NCBI GenBank assembly: GCA_001695595.3
Contig: MBPM02000035.1
Span: 620,001-684,000, forward strand
Reading direction: 5' to 3'
Length of the DNA stretch: 64,000 nt
Source: Plasmopara viticola
Taxonomy: Eukaryota > Oomycota > Peronosporomycetes > Peronosporales > Peronosporaceae
Part shown: positions 44,881 through 56,384 of the stretch, in pieces
Layout: each line of letters starts with the position of its first letter
Numbering within the stretch: the first letter of the stretch is position 1
The notes under the pieces: model-generated
Told to the model about the DNA's origin: nothing
The model's database searches: none
What the model saw: the letters and a program-made list of their open reading frames with translations, nothing else
Position numbers and translations under genes: made by a program

Positions 44881-45460
44881 GTCTTCCAAGAGACAGTGAG
44901 GGGCCTTGGCTTCGTCGGCCCGTCCCTCTGGGATTGAGGGGGGGGAGTCGCCCCTTCTCTATCGCTGCTTGCGCTTTTCTTCAAGACGAGCCAAAATGAG
45001 AGGATTTACATTTTGCGCGAATCAAAAGACAGCTTTGGTTGATTATTCCACCAATGAGTCGATACCTTCAACACGGTGCAAGTGTTCCGCCCACGCGCGT
45101 ACCATGGTACACAGGAGGGTGGACCTTCTGCTTTAGGCTTAGTCTTGAGGGCACGGACTTGGTGTGTTTACTGCAGCGTTCGGGGAACACGCTCTCTTTA
45201 TGGATGTGCGCATTTGCACTCGCTTGTGACGTGCAAAGACTTTTCTTTGTGCCGGCTATCCTTGATGCTCGCAGAGACATGGAAGCTGGGACGTTCAAGT
45301 ACCATGCACCTCATTGTCAGAGCGTTGGTCAATTTTCCTTTGCTAAGTTTACACGTGATGTAGTGTACCAAGATAAAGGAACTCATTGTAGGTACAGGGT
45401 ACAAATAAAAAATGTGTCAAAAATAACTTGGCCGTCCCACTGCAGACCACTTTCGCCACG
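44881..45460. other. Intergenic region between divergent genes
   Basis: No supported gene. A plus-strand frame opens at an ATG (45,054) and runs to 45,596, overlapping the next gene in another frame, and shows no domain. Both neighbouring promoters must lie here. Confidence 0.35.
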
Positions 45461-46036
45461 ATGGCGCCGTTGCAACATCGATCCAGCGGTTCAGCGCTTG
45501 CGCCTAGTTTGTCCCCATGCCCGAGCGCCTCGAGTGGCCACGAAAATGCTTGTGAGGTTGCCAAGCTCAAGGTTCGACTTCAGGAGCTACAATTGAAGCT
45601 CCATCCGCTACTGGTACAAATCAAGTTGGCGTGGAGGCGCAGTACCACCAAGTCACGCTTGTCACTCCATTGTGCCTCGCACATGGTACAGCTCGGGGAG
45701 CACTTGACTGCGAATCTAAGGCATGCGTTTGACGTAGCAGTGGGGACTGCGAGTGTACCCTTAACTGCGTACCGAACGCTGGTCGAGCGCATTGAAGCTG
45801 ACCTGGCTACGTTTCAGAGCCTCGTGGCGAACGTCGCACGCGGACATTTCCCGCTCTTGCCAGTCCATCTTCCTGACGAGAAGGGTACCATAAACGACCA
45901 AGACAAAGATGTACCACTAAAGATGAGCTTGAAGAGGTACGATCTACCGTCCATGGAGACGTACTGCAAGCACGTGGCCCCGCCCTACTCTAGTTACGTT
46001 CGCAAGCACCACGGTCGACCGAAACGACTGGCGTAA
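45461..46036 (+). CDS. Conserved-looking hypothetical protein
   Basis: 191 residues from the ATG at 45,461; the frame upstream has no ATG. A Ser/Pro-rich start is followed by a helical stretch with heptad-like Leu (KLKVRLQELQLKLHPLLVQI, about 48-67), further helices and a basic end. I do not recognise a family. Codon use looks like that of its neighbours, and it fills the gap before the convergent RING-PX gene (stops 62 bp apart), so it is probably real. An unrecognised 5' exon is possible. Confidence 0.55.
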   Translation: MAPLQHRSSGSALAPSLSPCPSASSGHENACEVAKLKVRLQELQLKLHPLLVQIKLAWRRSTTKSRLSLHCASHMVQLGEHLTANLRHAFDVAVGTASVPLTAYRTLVERIEADLATFQSLVANVARGHFPLLPVHLPDEKGTINDQDKDVPLKMSLKRYDLPSMETYCKHVAPPYSSYVRKHHGRPKRLA

Positions 46037-46098
46037 ACATGCTACCATTCATAAAAAAATTCCCTCTTAAAATTATATAGATACACTTCAAATTACCG

Positions 46099-48421
46099 TC
46101 AAAGCCCCAATTGCTGTTGCGAAGCTTGGAAAAGTTTTCGTTTCGTTCTCGCCAACTTGTGCATTTCGCTCGTATTTTTCCGTAACACGTCCAGGACAAA
46201 GTGCGAGCGTCCTGGGTCCAACGTCGCAACTTTGGCATGCAACTCGCGTCGATGCGTGGCCAATTCTTGTCGTTTCAACGCCAGCGCAGAGAGGGACGGA
46301 CCACCATCGCTCGTTAGTGTACCCAAATGTGGGTCCTGTTGCGTCAGACCGTCCTCTCGACGGCGTACACGGGCAAACGCCTCTTCAATCCCTCCAAGCT
46401 CTAGTGTTTGCATGCGTACGATTTCCAAAAGCGCATACTCCATGCAATCCGCATCGTTCTTCGTATTGAGTGAAATGGCACTAAACACCTCTGAAGCGCG
46501 TTCGTCAAACGCTCGAATCTCCATGTCCTCCTCCTCTTCGTTTCGTGCCCTGAGATCCTCCGATGCGGCAAGTCGCTGACGACGGCGTTTGGCATAGTCT
46601 TGATCAAGGACATTCATATCATGCAGCAATTCACACAGCCGATGCAAATGGTGCGACTGCGACCGACAAGCTCGAGACAAGTGACCCCCTTTTTGCGCAA
46701 CCGACTGGTACGATGCTGCCACGTCCATGTACTTGCGACGACGCTCCAAGCACATTTTCGTTGCCGAATCTGCGCCTTCGGCTTCCAAAAAACTACGAGA
46801 CAATTCCAATTCGGGATCTTCGGGGAGACCAGCTGTACCCGCCTTGGTACCCATGCCAGTCAAGGCTGTACCTGTCTTGGTACCAATGCCAGTCAAGGCT
46901 GTACCCGTTGTCGTGACCAGCTTGGCAGCACTCGATGTAATGGCGGACATGGCACCCCAGGCACTCCAACTGGTACTGCGTTTGCTCACAATCGAATCCT
47001 TCGATGTAGATGGTGGACAACTCACAGGCGGCGAGCCAGGTCGCGATTCGACGGTACCGATAGGAACATCGTCGTCCACTGACAATAACTCGTCGTCGTC
47101 AATACTATTGTAATAGCTCGAAGTCGCACGTCGAAGACTCACCAACTCTTCCGTCGTCGACAGCAAGAACGCACGCACTTCTTCCGTCACCGCAAGCAAT
47201 GGTTGACGCAACACATTTCGTAAAAACGCTTGCAACAGTCGCATGCGTTCGCCCACAAACTCTTTTTCCGTGTTTCCAAATAATTGCTTGCCTGGTACAC
47301 ATGGTACCAATTCAAACGGGAATTGACGTTGCAGTTCACAATGGAGCCAGACGAAATCACTGTACCGACGGTACACTTTGACCGACGCACTCGGTTCTTC
47401 CACTTGGCGCAATTGGGTCCAGGTTTTCGCCGCGTGGTACGGATCAATCGCTTGTACCGCTTTCGTCGTGTCGCTGGCAATACTAATCACCGCGTACCGG
47501 GTATACGGCAGCAGCCACGACCCCACAATCGTGGGTTCACACACAAGTACCACTAATTTACTGGGATCATGGCGTCCGGCATGAAGCGACAATTGCGCCC
47601 GGACACAATCCACTTGTTGCTGCAATAACTCGGCCTTGGAATGCAATTCTTTCGCCACGGCAGCCGCACTCTTGGCATCGAGTTGAACCCGGGCAAGCTG
47701 TACCGCTTCGTTTTGCAATTGCCGCTTTAGCGTCTCGGTCTCAACTTGCAACGCTTCAGCCTGTTGCGACGCCACTAACGCCCGGTGCCGAGCCTCTTCG
47801 GCCAATTCTTGGGCCCGTTTCTTCTCCTGTTCATTAATCTCCACTTGTTTCGCAAGAAAATGCGCCTTCTGGGACGCCTGGACACTCTCGCGCTGGGCCG
47901 TCCGCGCATGTTCTTCGGCTTCTTTGGCCAATTGCTCTTTTTCTTCGACTTGGTGTGTCCACATCAATTGCAGTTTCCGCAATTGCGTCTGGGTCTGCGC
48001 CTCCATCTCTTGCCGTGCTCGAACGAGTTCGTAATTCTTGGGCAACGCACGAGCGCCCACAGCGCCTTCGAGGGGTGTCACGCGTCGACACGTTGGACAC
48101 TTAAGGTCGCCGCTTTGTGTCCCCATGCGGTTCGTGCCGGCCGTGGCCCAGCCGTCTAAACAACTCTAGAATCCAATCAACAACGTCAACGCGGGGACGA
48201 GGGCAAGGGGAATTAAAAAATACAGGTCACGGGGCAAGTACCTGGCAATAAGTGTGGCCACACGTCAAGAGGCGTGGAATGTGGCCATCGTCGTCGTCGT
48301 TGTCGTCGTATTGCTCGTTGCACAACTCGCACTCGACACCATTCTCAGCAAAATCACGCCACATGTCGAGAGCGCGGTCGTCGACGTCCACTGGCGCCAA
48401 CGTCGCCACTTCAGTGGCCAT
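46099..48421 (-). CDS. RING finger, coiled-coil and PX domain protein (two exons)
   Basis: Exon 1 is 48,242-48,421, the intron 48,166-48,241 (GTACTT...TTCTAG, 76 nt, phase 0) and exon 2 46,099-48,165; 748 residues. Splicing completes a C3HC4 RING: C31, C34, C54, H56, C59 in exon 1 or at the border, C62, C83 and C86 in exon 2 (LLTCGHTYCQ then SCLDGW...KCPTC). A long coiled coil (about 98-255) follows, then a PX domain (about 263-400) with the RRYSDF phosphoinositide motif (326-331), a Thr/Gly repeat (GTALTGxGTK, 3 units) and a helical C-terminus that may be BAR-like. I infer a ubiquitin ligase placed on endosomes. The pairing of RING and PX is uncommon. Confidence 0.85.
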
Positions 48422-48606
48422 GTCTGCTGGGGTAGAACGAAAGAAGCGAGAAATGAAAAGGGGTTTGCGCTTTTTAATATTTACTTCTGCAATCACATAG
48501 TATCGATTTTTAGAAGGAGGGTACGTAGCTTTTGTAACCGCCCCTCGGGACTATTCTCTGAGTTATCATTGATTTTTATTGAGAAGAAAAATAAAATTAC
48601 ACTAAT
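48422..48606. promoter_or_regulatory. 5' flank of the RING-PX gene
   Basis: Upstream region of the minus-strand gene, cut short by the LINE insertion at 48,619. No motif is assigned. Confidence 0.35.
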
Positions 48607-48618
48607 CATGCTCAAGCT

Positions 48619-49768
48619 TTTTCGGTAAAGGTTGGGGTGACGCCCTCCTTCCAAGCGCGGGGGCTTAATGCTCGCGCGCTTCGGGCAGGTGCTCTCGGGC
48701 ATCTGCAGGTCTCTAACGAGTCTCACCCTCGACGCGACGGTCTCCAGCACCAGGCCAAACCCCCTTCCACGCCCTTAACCGCGCCAACCGCATCCGGATT
48801 GGCTCCTTTAATGTGAATTCTCTAGGTTCGAAGCGCAAGAAGCACGTAACACTCCCCGAAGATCTCCGGCGCTACCGCGTCGATATCCTTGGCCTCCGAG
48901 AAACCAAGATCTACGATAGAGGTGAGCACCGCATTGATGACTTCCTTCTAACCCTGAAAAAAAAAAAAAAAACGAAGCCAAGACCGAAGTCACCGAAATC
49001 CGCCGCCACTGCAACCCGTCGGGCGCCACTCGACACGCCCGATCCCGAGAAGAAACCTGGCACCACACTAAGAAGCTCGGAACACTCCTCGGCGATATTA
49101 AAGATCTATCCCGACGCAAGTCCCTGGCCACCCTCGCGCTCCACCGCCTCTGGTCCGTCTGGCTCCGCCCCACGTTCATCTCACCCAAGACACGCATTCG
49201 ATTGTACAACACCTACGTTTCACCGATTCTGCTGTACAACTGGGCTCTTACCAAGTCAGAGCTCCACGGCCTCGAGAGTTTCCATCGCCGCCAGCTTCGC
49301 TACGCTCTTGGCTATCGCTACCCCCGACCCATTTCGAATGCAAGACTCTACGACCTCTGTGATGAGCGGCCGCTGAGACTACGACTGACACAAGCTCGCT
49401 GGCGCCTGTTTGGCCATGTACTTCGCCGCTATCCCGACGTTCCAGCTAACCTCCAGATGCGTGCCTACTTCTTCTCCACCGCAGCAAAATGGCGCGGACG
49501 TCCCCGCACCACGCTCCCCTCGACACTCGACCACAACCTTGTTTCCCGTGGCTCCGGCTTTCGACTCCGGATAGCACAAGACCTCGAAGTGGTACGTACC
49601 CTTGCACAAGACCGAAAGAAATGGAAGACCCATACGACCTCGGTGCTGGATGCACTGCCCGCCGAACGAGACTCGACGTATGCGGACACCACTCTATGCC
49701 GTGGACTAGCCAGACTGAGCCTAGCACGTGCATACCTTGGCAACGCGATAACGTAATACATTACATTA
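48619..49768 (+). mobile_element. Internally deleted non-LTR retrotransposon (LINE)
   Basis: A 12-bp target duplication CATGCTCAAGCT brackets it (48,607-48,618 and 49,769-49,780). After a 5' UTR, an AP-endonuclease start is readable at about 48,790-48,930 (RIGSFNVNSLGS, YRVDILGLRETKI). After an A-run near 48,957-48,971 the sequence jumps to the C-terminal part of the polyprotein (RIRLYNTYVSPILLYNWA, FHRRQLRYALG, RWRLFGHVLRR, GRPRTTL). The RT core is absent, so it was mobilised in trans. The 3' end is an ACATT-type short repeat. It is the parent form of the short elements at 19,826, 33,798 and 60,924. Confidence 0.9.
49202..49756 (+). pseudogene. LINE polyprotein C-terminal fragment
   Basis: An open frame of 184 residues starting YNTYVSPILLYNWALTKSELHGL, typical of the region after the LINE RT, ending with the element at 49,756. 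It begins inside the deleted element and has no start codon of its own. Confidence 0.8.
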
Positions 49769-49780
49769 CATGCTCAAGCT

Positions 49781-52700
49781 ATTTGCAAATTTTCGAATTT
49801 TTATACTTTGATTTTCCAAGTCTCTGCACGCTAAGACCAACGCATAAGTCAAGGATTTACTTGCTATTGCTGGCTAATAAATGACACCTTGTCGACCGTG
49901 GACGAAGAGAGTAGCTTGATTGACTCGAGAATAAACCAACTCGACTGCAAATAGGTTCCGAAACGGGTAGTCTGCCTCTGTTGTGCATGACTGAGACTCT
50001 GCATCGCTTCAAAGACAACTTGATTGCGAAGTAGCACTTTGAAAAAGTGCGCAAACCTCATTTTCACCAGTACAACGAAAATGTTCATGCGATTTCGGTC
50101 CTTTGCGATGGCTCTCAGGAAAAAAAGTTTCATATCTTTTTTAAGCTCTAACTTGAAGCATTTGTTCTAAATCTGCCTAGAATTTCTCGCGTTGGATCCA
50201 CTTCTTTCTTCTTGCATCACAGTAATGCAGCTTGAAAACATTCGGGTACGGTATCGTTTTCGCGAATTGGCTATCAAGTTCATCACAAACGCAATCTTCA
50301 AGCAGCGCACCAGCATATCTAGCTCTTACTACCATATGATGAATGATCGTGCTCGGCACGAAATTATTTGTCCTTGGTCACCGTGAGCTTCTTTGATGAT
50401 GAATATGCTCTTATCGAGCCTTTGTACGGAAATTAAAAAAAGTGCTGTAATTTCGGTACACATTTTCGTATTTATGCGACAATTGTACTCCAAATTGTAC
50501 GAAGGACTAGTACACTGCTTGTATTGCCCTGCTTGAATTTGAAAATGACACGATTAGGTTTGCACTTTATCGATAAGATTCTTGTTAAGTTTAATACTTT
50601 CGTTGAGATGAGAGAAATGCGGGTCAGAATGGAGGCTAAAAATTTGATAAGACCATGACACAATGATCCATCACTAAGACTTTAATCTTCCATATCGTGA
50701 CAGAGCTAGAATATCAGAGGCATTACCGAGTTGCACGTATTCACCATTGCTGACCCGAAACAATTAATTAGTATCTTTGCTGATTTTAATTTTGTTGCCT
50801 TGATGGACGTCAAGCGATGCAACAGACCGTTGCTCGAGTGCACTCCTTCCACGTTGTGACGGAGCTGCATTTTAGTTTGCAAAGGTATATAGTATTGTCT
50901 CGGGACATGCAGCATCGAACCGAGCGACCCAACACCATCTTTGCTGATTTCATTTCTCTTGTCCAAATGGACGCTAATAAACATGATGTAAGCACACAAT
51001 CCATTTGTATGAATCTTGGTTGGCAGATCATGAGCACAGTTCGAGAGGTATTTCTCTAACAACGTTTTAATCTATTTAAGCTGGAGCTACCGTTTGAAGG
51101 AAAACAGGCTTACCATTGTTACATATCCTATACATTTAGCAATAACTACACTTTTTTAGATTAAATTGATTCCTTCCATTAGAGCCCTTTAATTCGCGTA
51201 CATCGTACTTTATAAACAGATTCTTCGGATAAGCAAGAAATTTCACTTCGTGGTGGCATCTGTTGCAAGGTAGAATATTTTGCCCGTTCGCTCTCACGCT
51301 CCTATTTAGTTTGTAGCAACTAGAAAAAGCAAATTACTCACGCCGATTTTATAAAGTATCTATGTGCTCTGTATGCTGATTAAAATCAAAAAGTGCCTGG
51401 CGACAAACACCTCTTTTTGCACAAGCCCATACGTAGCTGAACCTAAGTGTCGAGGGCTTAGCTTCTGGTCACTGGTTCAGCTTATTACATTACTTATATT
51501 TTTGATAACAATTTTGCAAATTTCGCGCCTTCTTCTTATATGTAATAAGAATTGACACAGTCCCTAACATTTGATGTCGGTTTTTTATAAAGTAAGCATA
51601 TAATTAATTTGCAGCTTACAATACCGGTGGCGTTGCTCTACTTAAGTATTTGTCTAAAGCGTGCTCTTTGCCCGCTACTTACATTTCACCATCAATAATA
51701 TTGCAAAGGTGCCTCCAATCTCGTGCGCGACATTTTTTCAAAGGCTAGATAGATTCCCATGCGAAGGCAAAGCGATAGACGAGAAGATCTGTATTGGTCC
51801 GTGCTTGACTTTGGCTGAACCAACGACTATGTTTTGCATCATCGAGTAACGATATGAATATTGAAGTTTGTGCTGTCGCTGCAATCAAAGAATGCGTACG
51901 GCGCTGTTCACGGAGTTTTAATAACCGCTACTATGAGTATACATGATCAAGCAGGATAAATTGCATCAGGACATCCTTAAGCGGGCAGCTAAATGAAGAT
52001 TCCAAGGACGTCGTCAAGTTTCCTTAGAGGGGGGCATCAGTATTTTCGATACATCCCATACTGGTTTCGGGCGCATACTTGCCTAGGCTTTCTTTTTAAC
52101 AAGCCATATGCTCAACTGGGTGGAAACATGACTTACCAATGTACGGTTGCGGAAAAATTGCGGGCTGGCGTCTATAATTTCTCCCTGCCAATCGAATCAA
52201 GCTCGTGCGTTTTCAGCCACAAATTGTCATCTAAAATTCATGCCTGATCATGTCAAGGACAGGAAATAATATCGTGCTGTTGAATTGCTCAAATTTCACA
52301 GCTAGGTCGAAATCGACCTTAAAGACGTAAAAAGCTCTTTCATTTATCAGTCGAAGTTAAACTTACGCATTTTCGTTGCTTCCTTTAGGGCATCATTCAA
52401 CCAATTTTGATGACCGTAATCAATTGCCAGCATGCGAAATTTGCGACGCGCTAAAATCTACTAAAATTCGACAGTACTTTACATGATTTTAAATACTTTC
52501 GTAAGCACTCAGCAGTCTTCTTCAGCAATCTACTCTTTTATGAATTGTCAAGCTCTCATGTGCTTAATAAATGCTTTCCTTCAATATGTGCAAATCACAC
52601 ACCTACCTCGAAGACTTCGTCCTTCCTCAGTATGGTGCCATGCCCTTGTAGGTCCTGGCTTTGAGGGAACGGCTTCCACAAGCGACACTTTATAGCTCTC

Positions 52701-53771
52701 AGGTAGGGAAAAGTTCTGCTTCGTTGACCATCATGTGACCTTACATGTGCAGATCAAAAAAGCTCTTGTTGCTTTGCTCGGCTCCGCTTGAGACTGCAAG
52801 GACTGAATTCGCCTAGATACACCACTGCTAGGGGCTAAAAAAGCACTATGAACGGCATTTGGGACGTCTGTGACTCGATTTCTCCCGATAACAATTACAG
52901 ATGCCTATTTCATCGTCGCTGCCGGCACGTAAAGACCTGATTGCGGGCAAAACTATTTTTAGGTCACCTAAAGCGCCCCAGTAATATAGTGGACGCCATC
53001 AATTTTCTCGATATATATTATCTTATATCTTGCTTATGAGCAAGGAAGCGTGAGAGTTGACAAAAACCAGTATTTGCTGGAGAGACCTATGCGCTTATCT
53101 GTGTTTATAGGACATGGATCACTCAGGCAAAATGGTATTCTGGGTGAGCGTCCAGCTTTGTGCTCGGCCTCCAAAGCAAGAAAGTGTGAGTGCCACAAGC
53201 ACCGGGTCATATACGATCATGACCGCTTAGTGACCATCTCTTCTACTTTAAATTTCTAAAAAAGCTTGTGGTTTCCTTCTCTCAATAATGAATACCTTTA
53301 GCTTTATCGGATCACAATTGGCGCTGCCACCAGGGCTATCTAAGCGGTGCTGCCTGAGATCTATAGCACAACTTTGCTAGCCATATTCCATGATGCGATG
53401 CTACAAATGCGGCCGCCTTCTCAGACTTGCTGGAAGCAGCAAGTTTTCTGCGCAGTGCGAGCTGTGTGTCCGTCACAAGGGGGCAGATGGTAGCTCCACC
53501 CTTCAACCATTGCAAAATCAAGATCGACAATCTTGTCCGTCCGTCTATCAGCTTTGATAGGATTAAACAGCAACTTGCACAGAGGATGCATAGATATACG
53601 ATCTTCTCGGGAACGACTGTTCAATATAAATTCGATCTTCAAATGTACATAGAATGCCATATATTAAAATAGACTAATATTTAGGGCATTGTCAATGAGT
53701 TCTATAGTATTACATTTTCCTCTTGTAGTAGTATACTATCGATACCAGTGCTGCCTATTGTCAGGCTGTAA
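49781..53771. other. Gene-free region of about 4 kb
   Basis: AT-rich sequence without a supported gene on either strand. No frame exceeds about 120 codons and none shows a domain. No transposon family could be recognised. Confidence 0.45.
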
Positions 53772-54883
53772 ATGTTAGCCCCCTGCCTTGTATCCACTGG
53801 TAAGTGTACGATCTCTCTGCGTACTCGCTGGGCGTCCACGTGCAACGTCTCTCGATTGAAAGGCACTCCACACCTCAAGCGCAAACTCGGTCAACATCTC
53901 TTAATCTCGGATGATATCTTAAGCCAGATCGTTAAAGCTTCCGAGCTATCGACCACGTCTTCGGACGCTGTCCGGGTCCTCGAAATCGGCCCCGGAACGG
54001 GCAATCTGACGTCAGCACTACTAAACGTAAGTCCACAGATACAAGTCCATGCAGTGGAGTTCGATCATCGCATGGTCACGCAACTGGAGCGTCGATTTCC
54101 AGCCGAGATTGCGGCTGGTAGCCTCGTGCTGGAACATTGTGACTTTGAAGCCTTTCGGTTTGTACCACGCAGCGCCACTGAAGACACGTCGGGGCAACTC
54201 TTTGATGCTTGTGTCGCCAACATACCATACCATCTATCCTCGATCGTGATTGCTCGGCTTTCGAGCTACCTCCATCGCTTTCCGTCCACGTTCAAGTGTG
54301 CCGTGTTGCTAGTCCAAGACGAGTTTGCCTTGAGACTCTTGGCTCAACCAGGGGATCAGAACTACAGTCGACTGAGTGCGAATACGGCACTTGTAGCCAA
54401 TGTGACGTCGATTGGTAAAGTGTCGAGAACCCACTTCTTACCGCCACCCAAAGTCCACGTTCACGAGTGTGCCGTGTTGACTAGTGACTTGCTCTTGAGA
54501 CTCTAGCCAACCAGGGGATTCTTCGTCGTTCGACGCGCCAGAGATGGTCGACTAAAGTCGAGAACCCACTCTTACCGTTCCTAAGGCTACCATCAGCTGA
54601 CCCCTTGTTTTTTCAAAAGTTTGACGCTCTCTTAAGATTAAGTTTTGAACGCAAGAACAAGACGTTGCGAGCATTGCTGCTCGCGAAAACGGCACGTTCG
54701 CAGTATGTGGTAGAGGACCATGCACTCGTGACTGAGCGGGTTGAGGCCGCGTTAAAGGCTAGTGGCCTGACTTCTCATCGAGCAGTAAAAGTCCCAGTGG
54801 CAGCCTTTGTCAACTTGATGCACGAGTTGCACAACCAAGGCATCGACCTTCGTCCAAGCACGACGCGCCACTTTCAGATCTAA
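53772..54883 (+). pseudogene. DIM1: Dim1/KsgA-family rRNA adenine dimethyltransferase, interrupted by an internal duplication
   Basis: The ATG at 53,772 opens a frame to 54,506 with a basic N-terminus, LGQHLLIS, the SAM loop VLEIGPGTGNLTSALL, the EFD motif after strand 2, and ANIPYHLSS, the NLPY-type catalytic box. The family's FLPPPKV motif is at about 54,435. The C-terminal part (FFQKFDALLRLSFERKNKTLRALL ... GIDLRP) continues in a different frame to 54,883 and resembles eukaryotic Dim1. Between them, 54,468-54,570 is a worn second copy of 54,298-54,445, which introduces a stop and a frame change. A GTAAAG donor at 54,415 and an AG at 54,557 could join the frames but would remove FLPPPKV. 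I favour a broken gene. The N-terminus could be a mitochondrial targeting signal. Confidence 0.75.
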
Positions 54884-55014
54884 ATCTTCCGATACAGCCA
54901 GATATGAAACCACTGCTTTCTGTCATTTTCCTACACTTACTCGGGGGTACTCCTAACTTTTCTACATGTTCAAAACGATCTTACAAGGCGCGGCTGGCTC
55001 CTCAAGCTCGGACT

Positions 55015-56163
55015 TCACGATCCATGGAGGCCGCTGCTTTTCTGGCGCTTGTTCAAGGGATGGCCGTGATGTCGGTGGTGCACATGAGCGACACAGAGAT
55101 CTTCTGCAATCGGCGACTCGTCCTCGTCTTGCATTCCCGCCGCACTCTTGCGTTGCCGTTTGTGAAGAATCTTTGTCTTGTGATCGCCACGCGTCGGTCC
55201 TCCGCCCCTGCCACTGCTTGGCGATGACGCAGCTGACCCTGTGGCTGTCGTGCTTTTCGACAAACTCAAAGGCGTTTGCTTGGGTTTGCGCGTAAGAAGC
55301 GGGAGACACTTCTCGCTTCCTTCTGTACATATTTTTTGTTTCTTTAAGCTCGAGCACACAGGCTTCACGCTTCGTGTAGTGCCGGTCGTCACGGTTGCCA
55401 CTTGACTGCCAAACGCAGCACGTCGTTTACGTGACTGTGGTGTGAGATGAGCCAGCGTGGTGTTGGTAGGGCTTTGCACCCGCAACGGGGACGTGATGAG
55501 CGTCTCGTTGCGCTCTTTTCCAGCACCATTCTCTACGCCGTTTGTGTCTCCCTTGTCCTGTTCTTCATCACACGCTTCGTGCTCGCTCTCAAGTGTAGTA
55601 CTCGACGAGATTGATACTTGGCCAATCCGTTGAATCAGTGACAAAGACGTTTCCTGCCCGTCCTTGTCCGCCGTCGGCGAAGCTATCTCAGCAGCAGGCA
55701 TGACGTCACGACTTGAGTTCGTAGCGCGCGTCTTCGTTACTTCCAACGTCTCCTCTTGCACTTCTTCTTCCTCGCTCCTCTCACTATTTCCCCCTCCAAC
55801 GTCCCGACTCTTCATCTTTCGTGTAAGCTCCTCAATCGCCGCAAACGAGTCGAGTCCCTGACGCTTCAGTCGTCCCAGCTCTTGCTTGACAATCAACGCA
55901 CGCACAGCATCGTCATGATCCATCTGGAACTCACGCATCACGCCACGGACCGCGGCCGCGTCGGGCGGCTCCGTACTGGCGACGATGCGTCGCAACAGCA
56001 GCTTCACGGCTTCTTCTCGCTTCGTACCACCGACCAAGAGCAGCTGGAGCTCTTTCTTCACGACACTCTGAAACATTCGTTGTGCCTCAAGCATGCGGGC
56101 ACTGGAGAACGTTCCCATACGGGCAGAGGACGCCGCGCGCCGCGTCGTCGTCGGAGCCTCCAT
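55015..56163 (-). CDS. Hypothetical charged, Ser/Thr-rich protein, probably nuclear
   Basis: 382 residues from the ATG at 56,163. The first 130 residues look folded and helical (RMFQSVVKKELQLLLVGG, EEAVKLLLRRI, VRGVMREFQMDHDDAVRAL). The rest is low complexity, with acidic (SEEEEVQEE), Ser/Thr-rich and basic stretches (SRKRRA, KRQRKSA) and a His-rich end (HVHHRHHGHP). The basic stretches resemble nuclear localisation signals. I do not recognise the N-terminal family. It is divergent from the centrin gene, with 221 bp between the ATGs. Confidence 0.7.
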   Translation of the reverse strand: MEAPTTTRRAASSARMGTFSSARMLEAQRMFQSVVKKELQLLLVGGTKREEAVKLLLRRIVASTEPPDAAAVRGVMREFQMDHDDAVRALIVKQELGRLKRQGLDSFAAIEELTRKMKSRDVGGGNSERSEEEEVQEETLEVTKTRATNSSRDVMPAAEIASPTADKDGQETSLSLIQRIGQVSISSSTTLESEHEACDEEQDKGDTNGVENGAGKERNETLITSPLRVQSPTNTTLAHLTPQSRKRRAAFGSQVATVTTGTTRSVKPVCSSLKKQKICTEGSEKCLPLLTRKPKQTPLSLSKSTTATGSAASSPSSGRGGGPTRGDHKTKILHKRQRKSAAGMQDEDESPIAEDLCVAHVHHRHHGHPLNKRQKSSGLHGS

Positions 56164-56384
56164 GCGCTTCGTGCGGAGGAGGAAGACGGAAAGTGCGAGG
56201 ATAGAAACTCATTCGTGGCCGTGATTGGGTAAATTGAGCCGCAAAAGCGATCGCTTTTTAGCCAATGAGTGCGCTCATTGGGGCCATGCATTCGAATCAG
56301 TTACAGATTGTCGGGAGGAGACGCGAGGTTTTCGGAGGCATTTGAGTCCGACAGGCTTGGAGTCGAGGACGAAGCGGCTTGCAA

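Noticed and set aside
45054..45596. 180-residue plus-strand frame
   Set aside because: It overlaps the better-supported frame at 45,461-46,036 and has no recognisable feature.
54415..54557. GT-AG intron that would join the two halves of the Dim1 gene
   Set aside because: It would remove the conserved FLPPPKV segment, is much longer than the other introns here, and coincides with a visible duplication, so a broken gene is the simpler reading.
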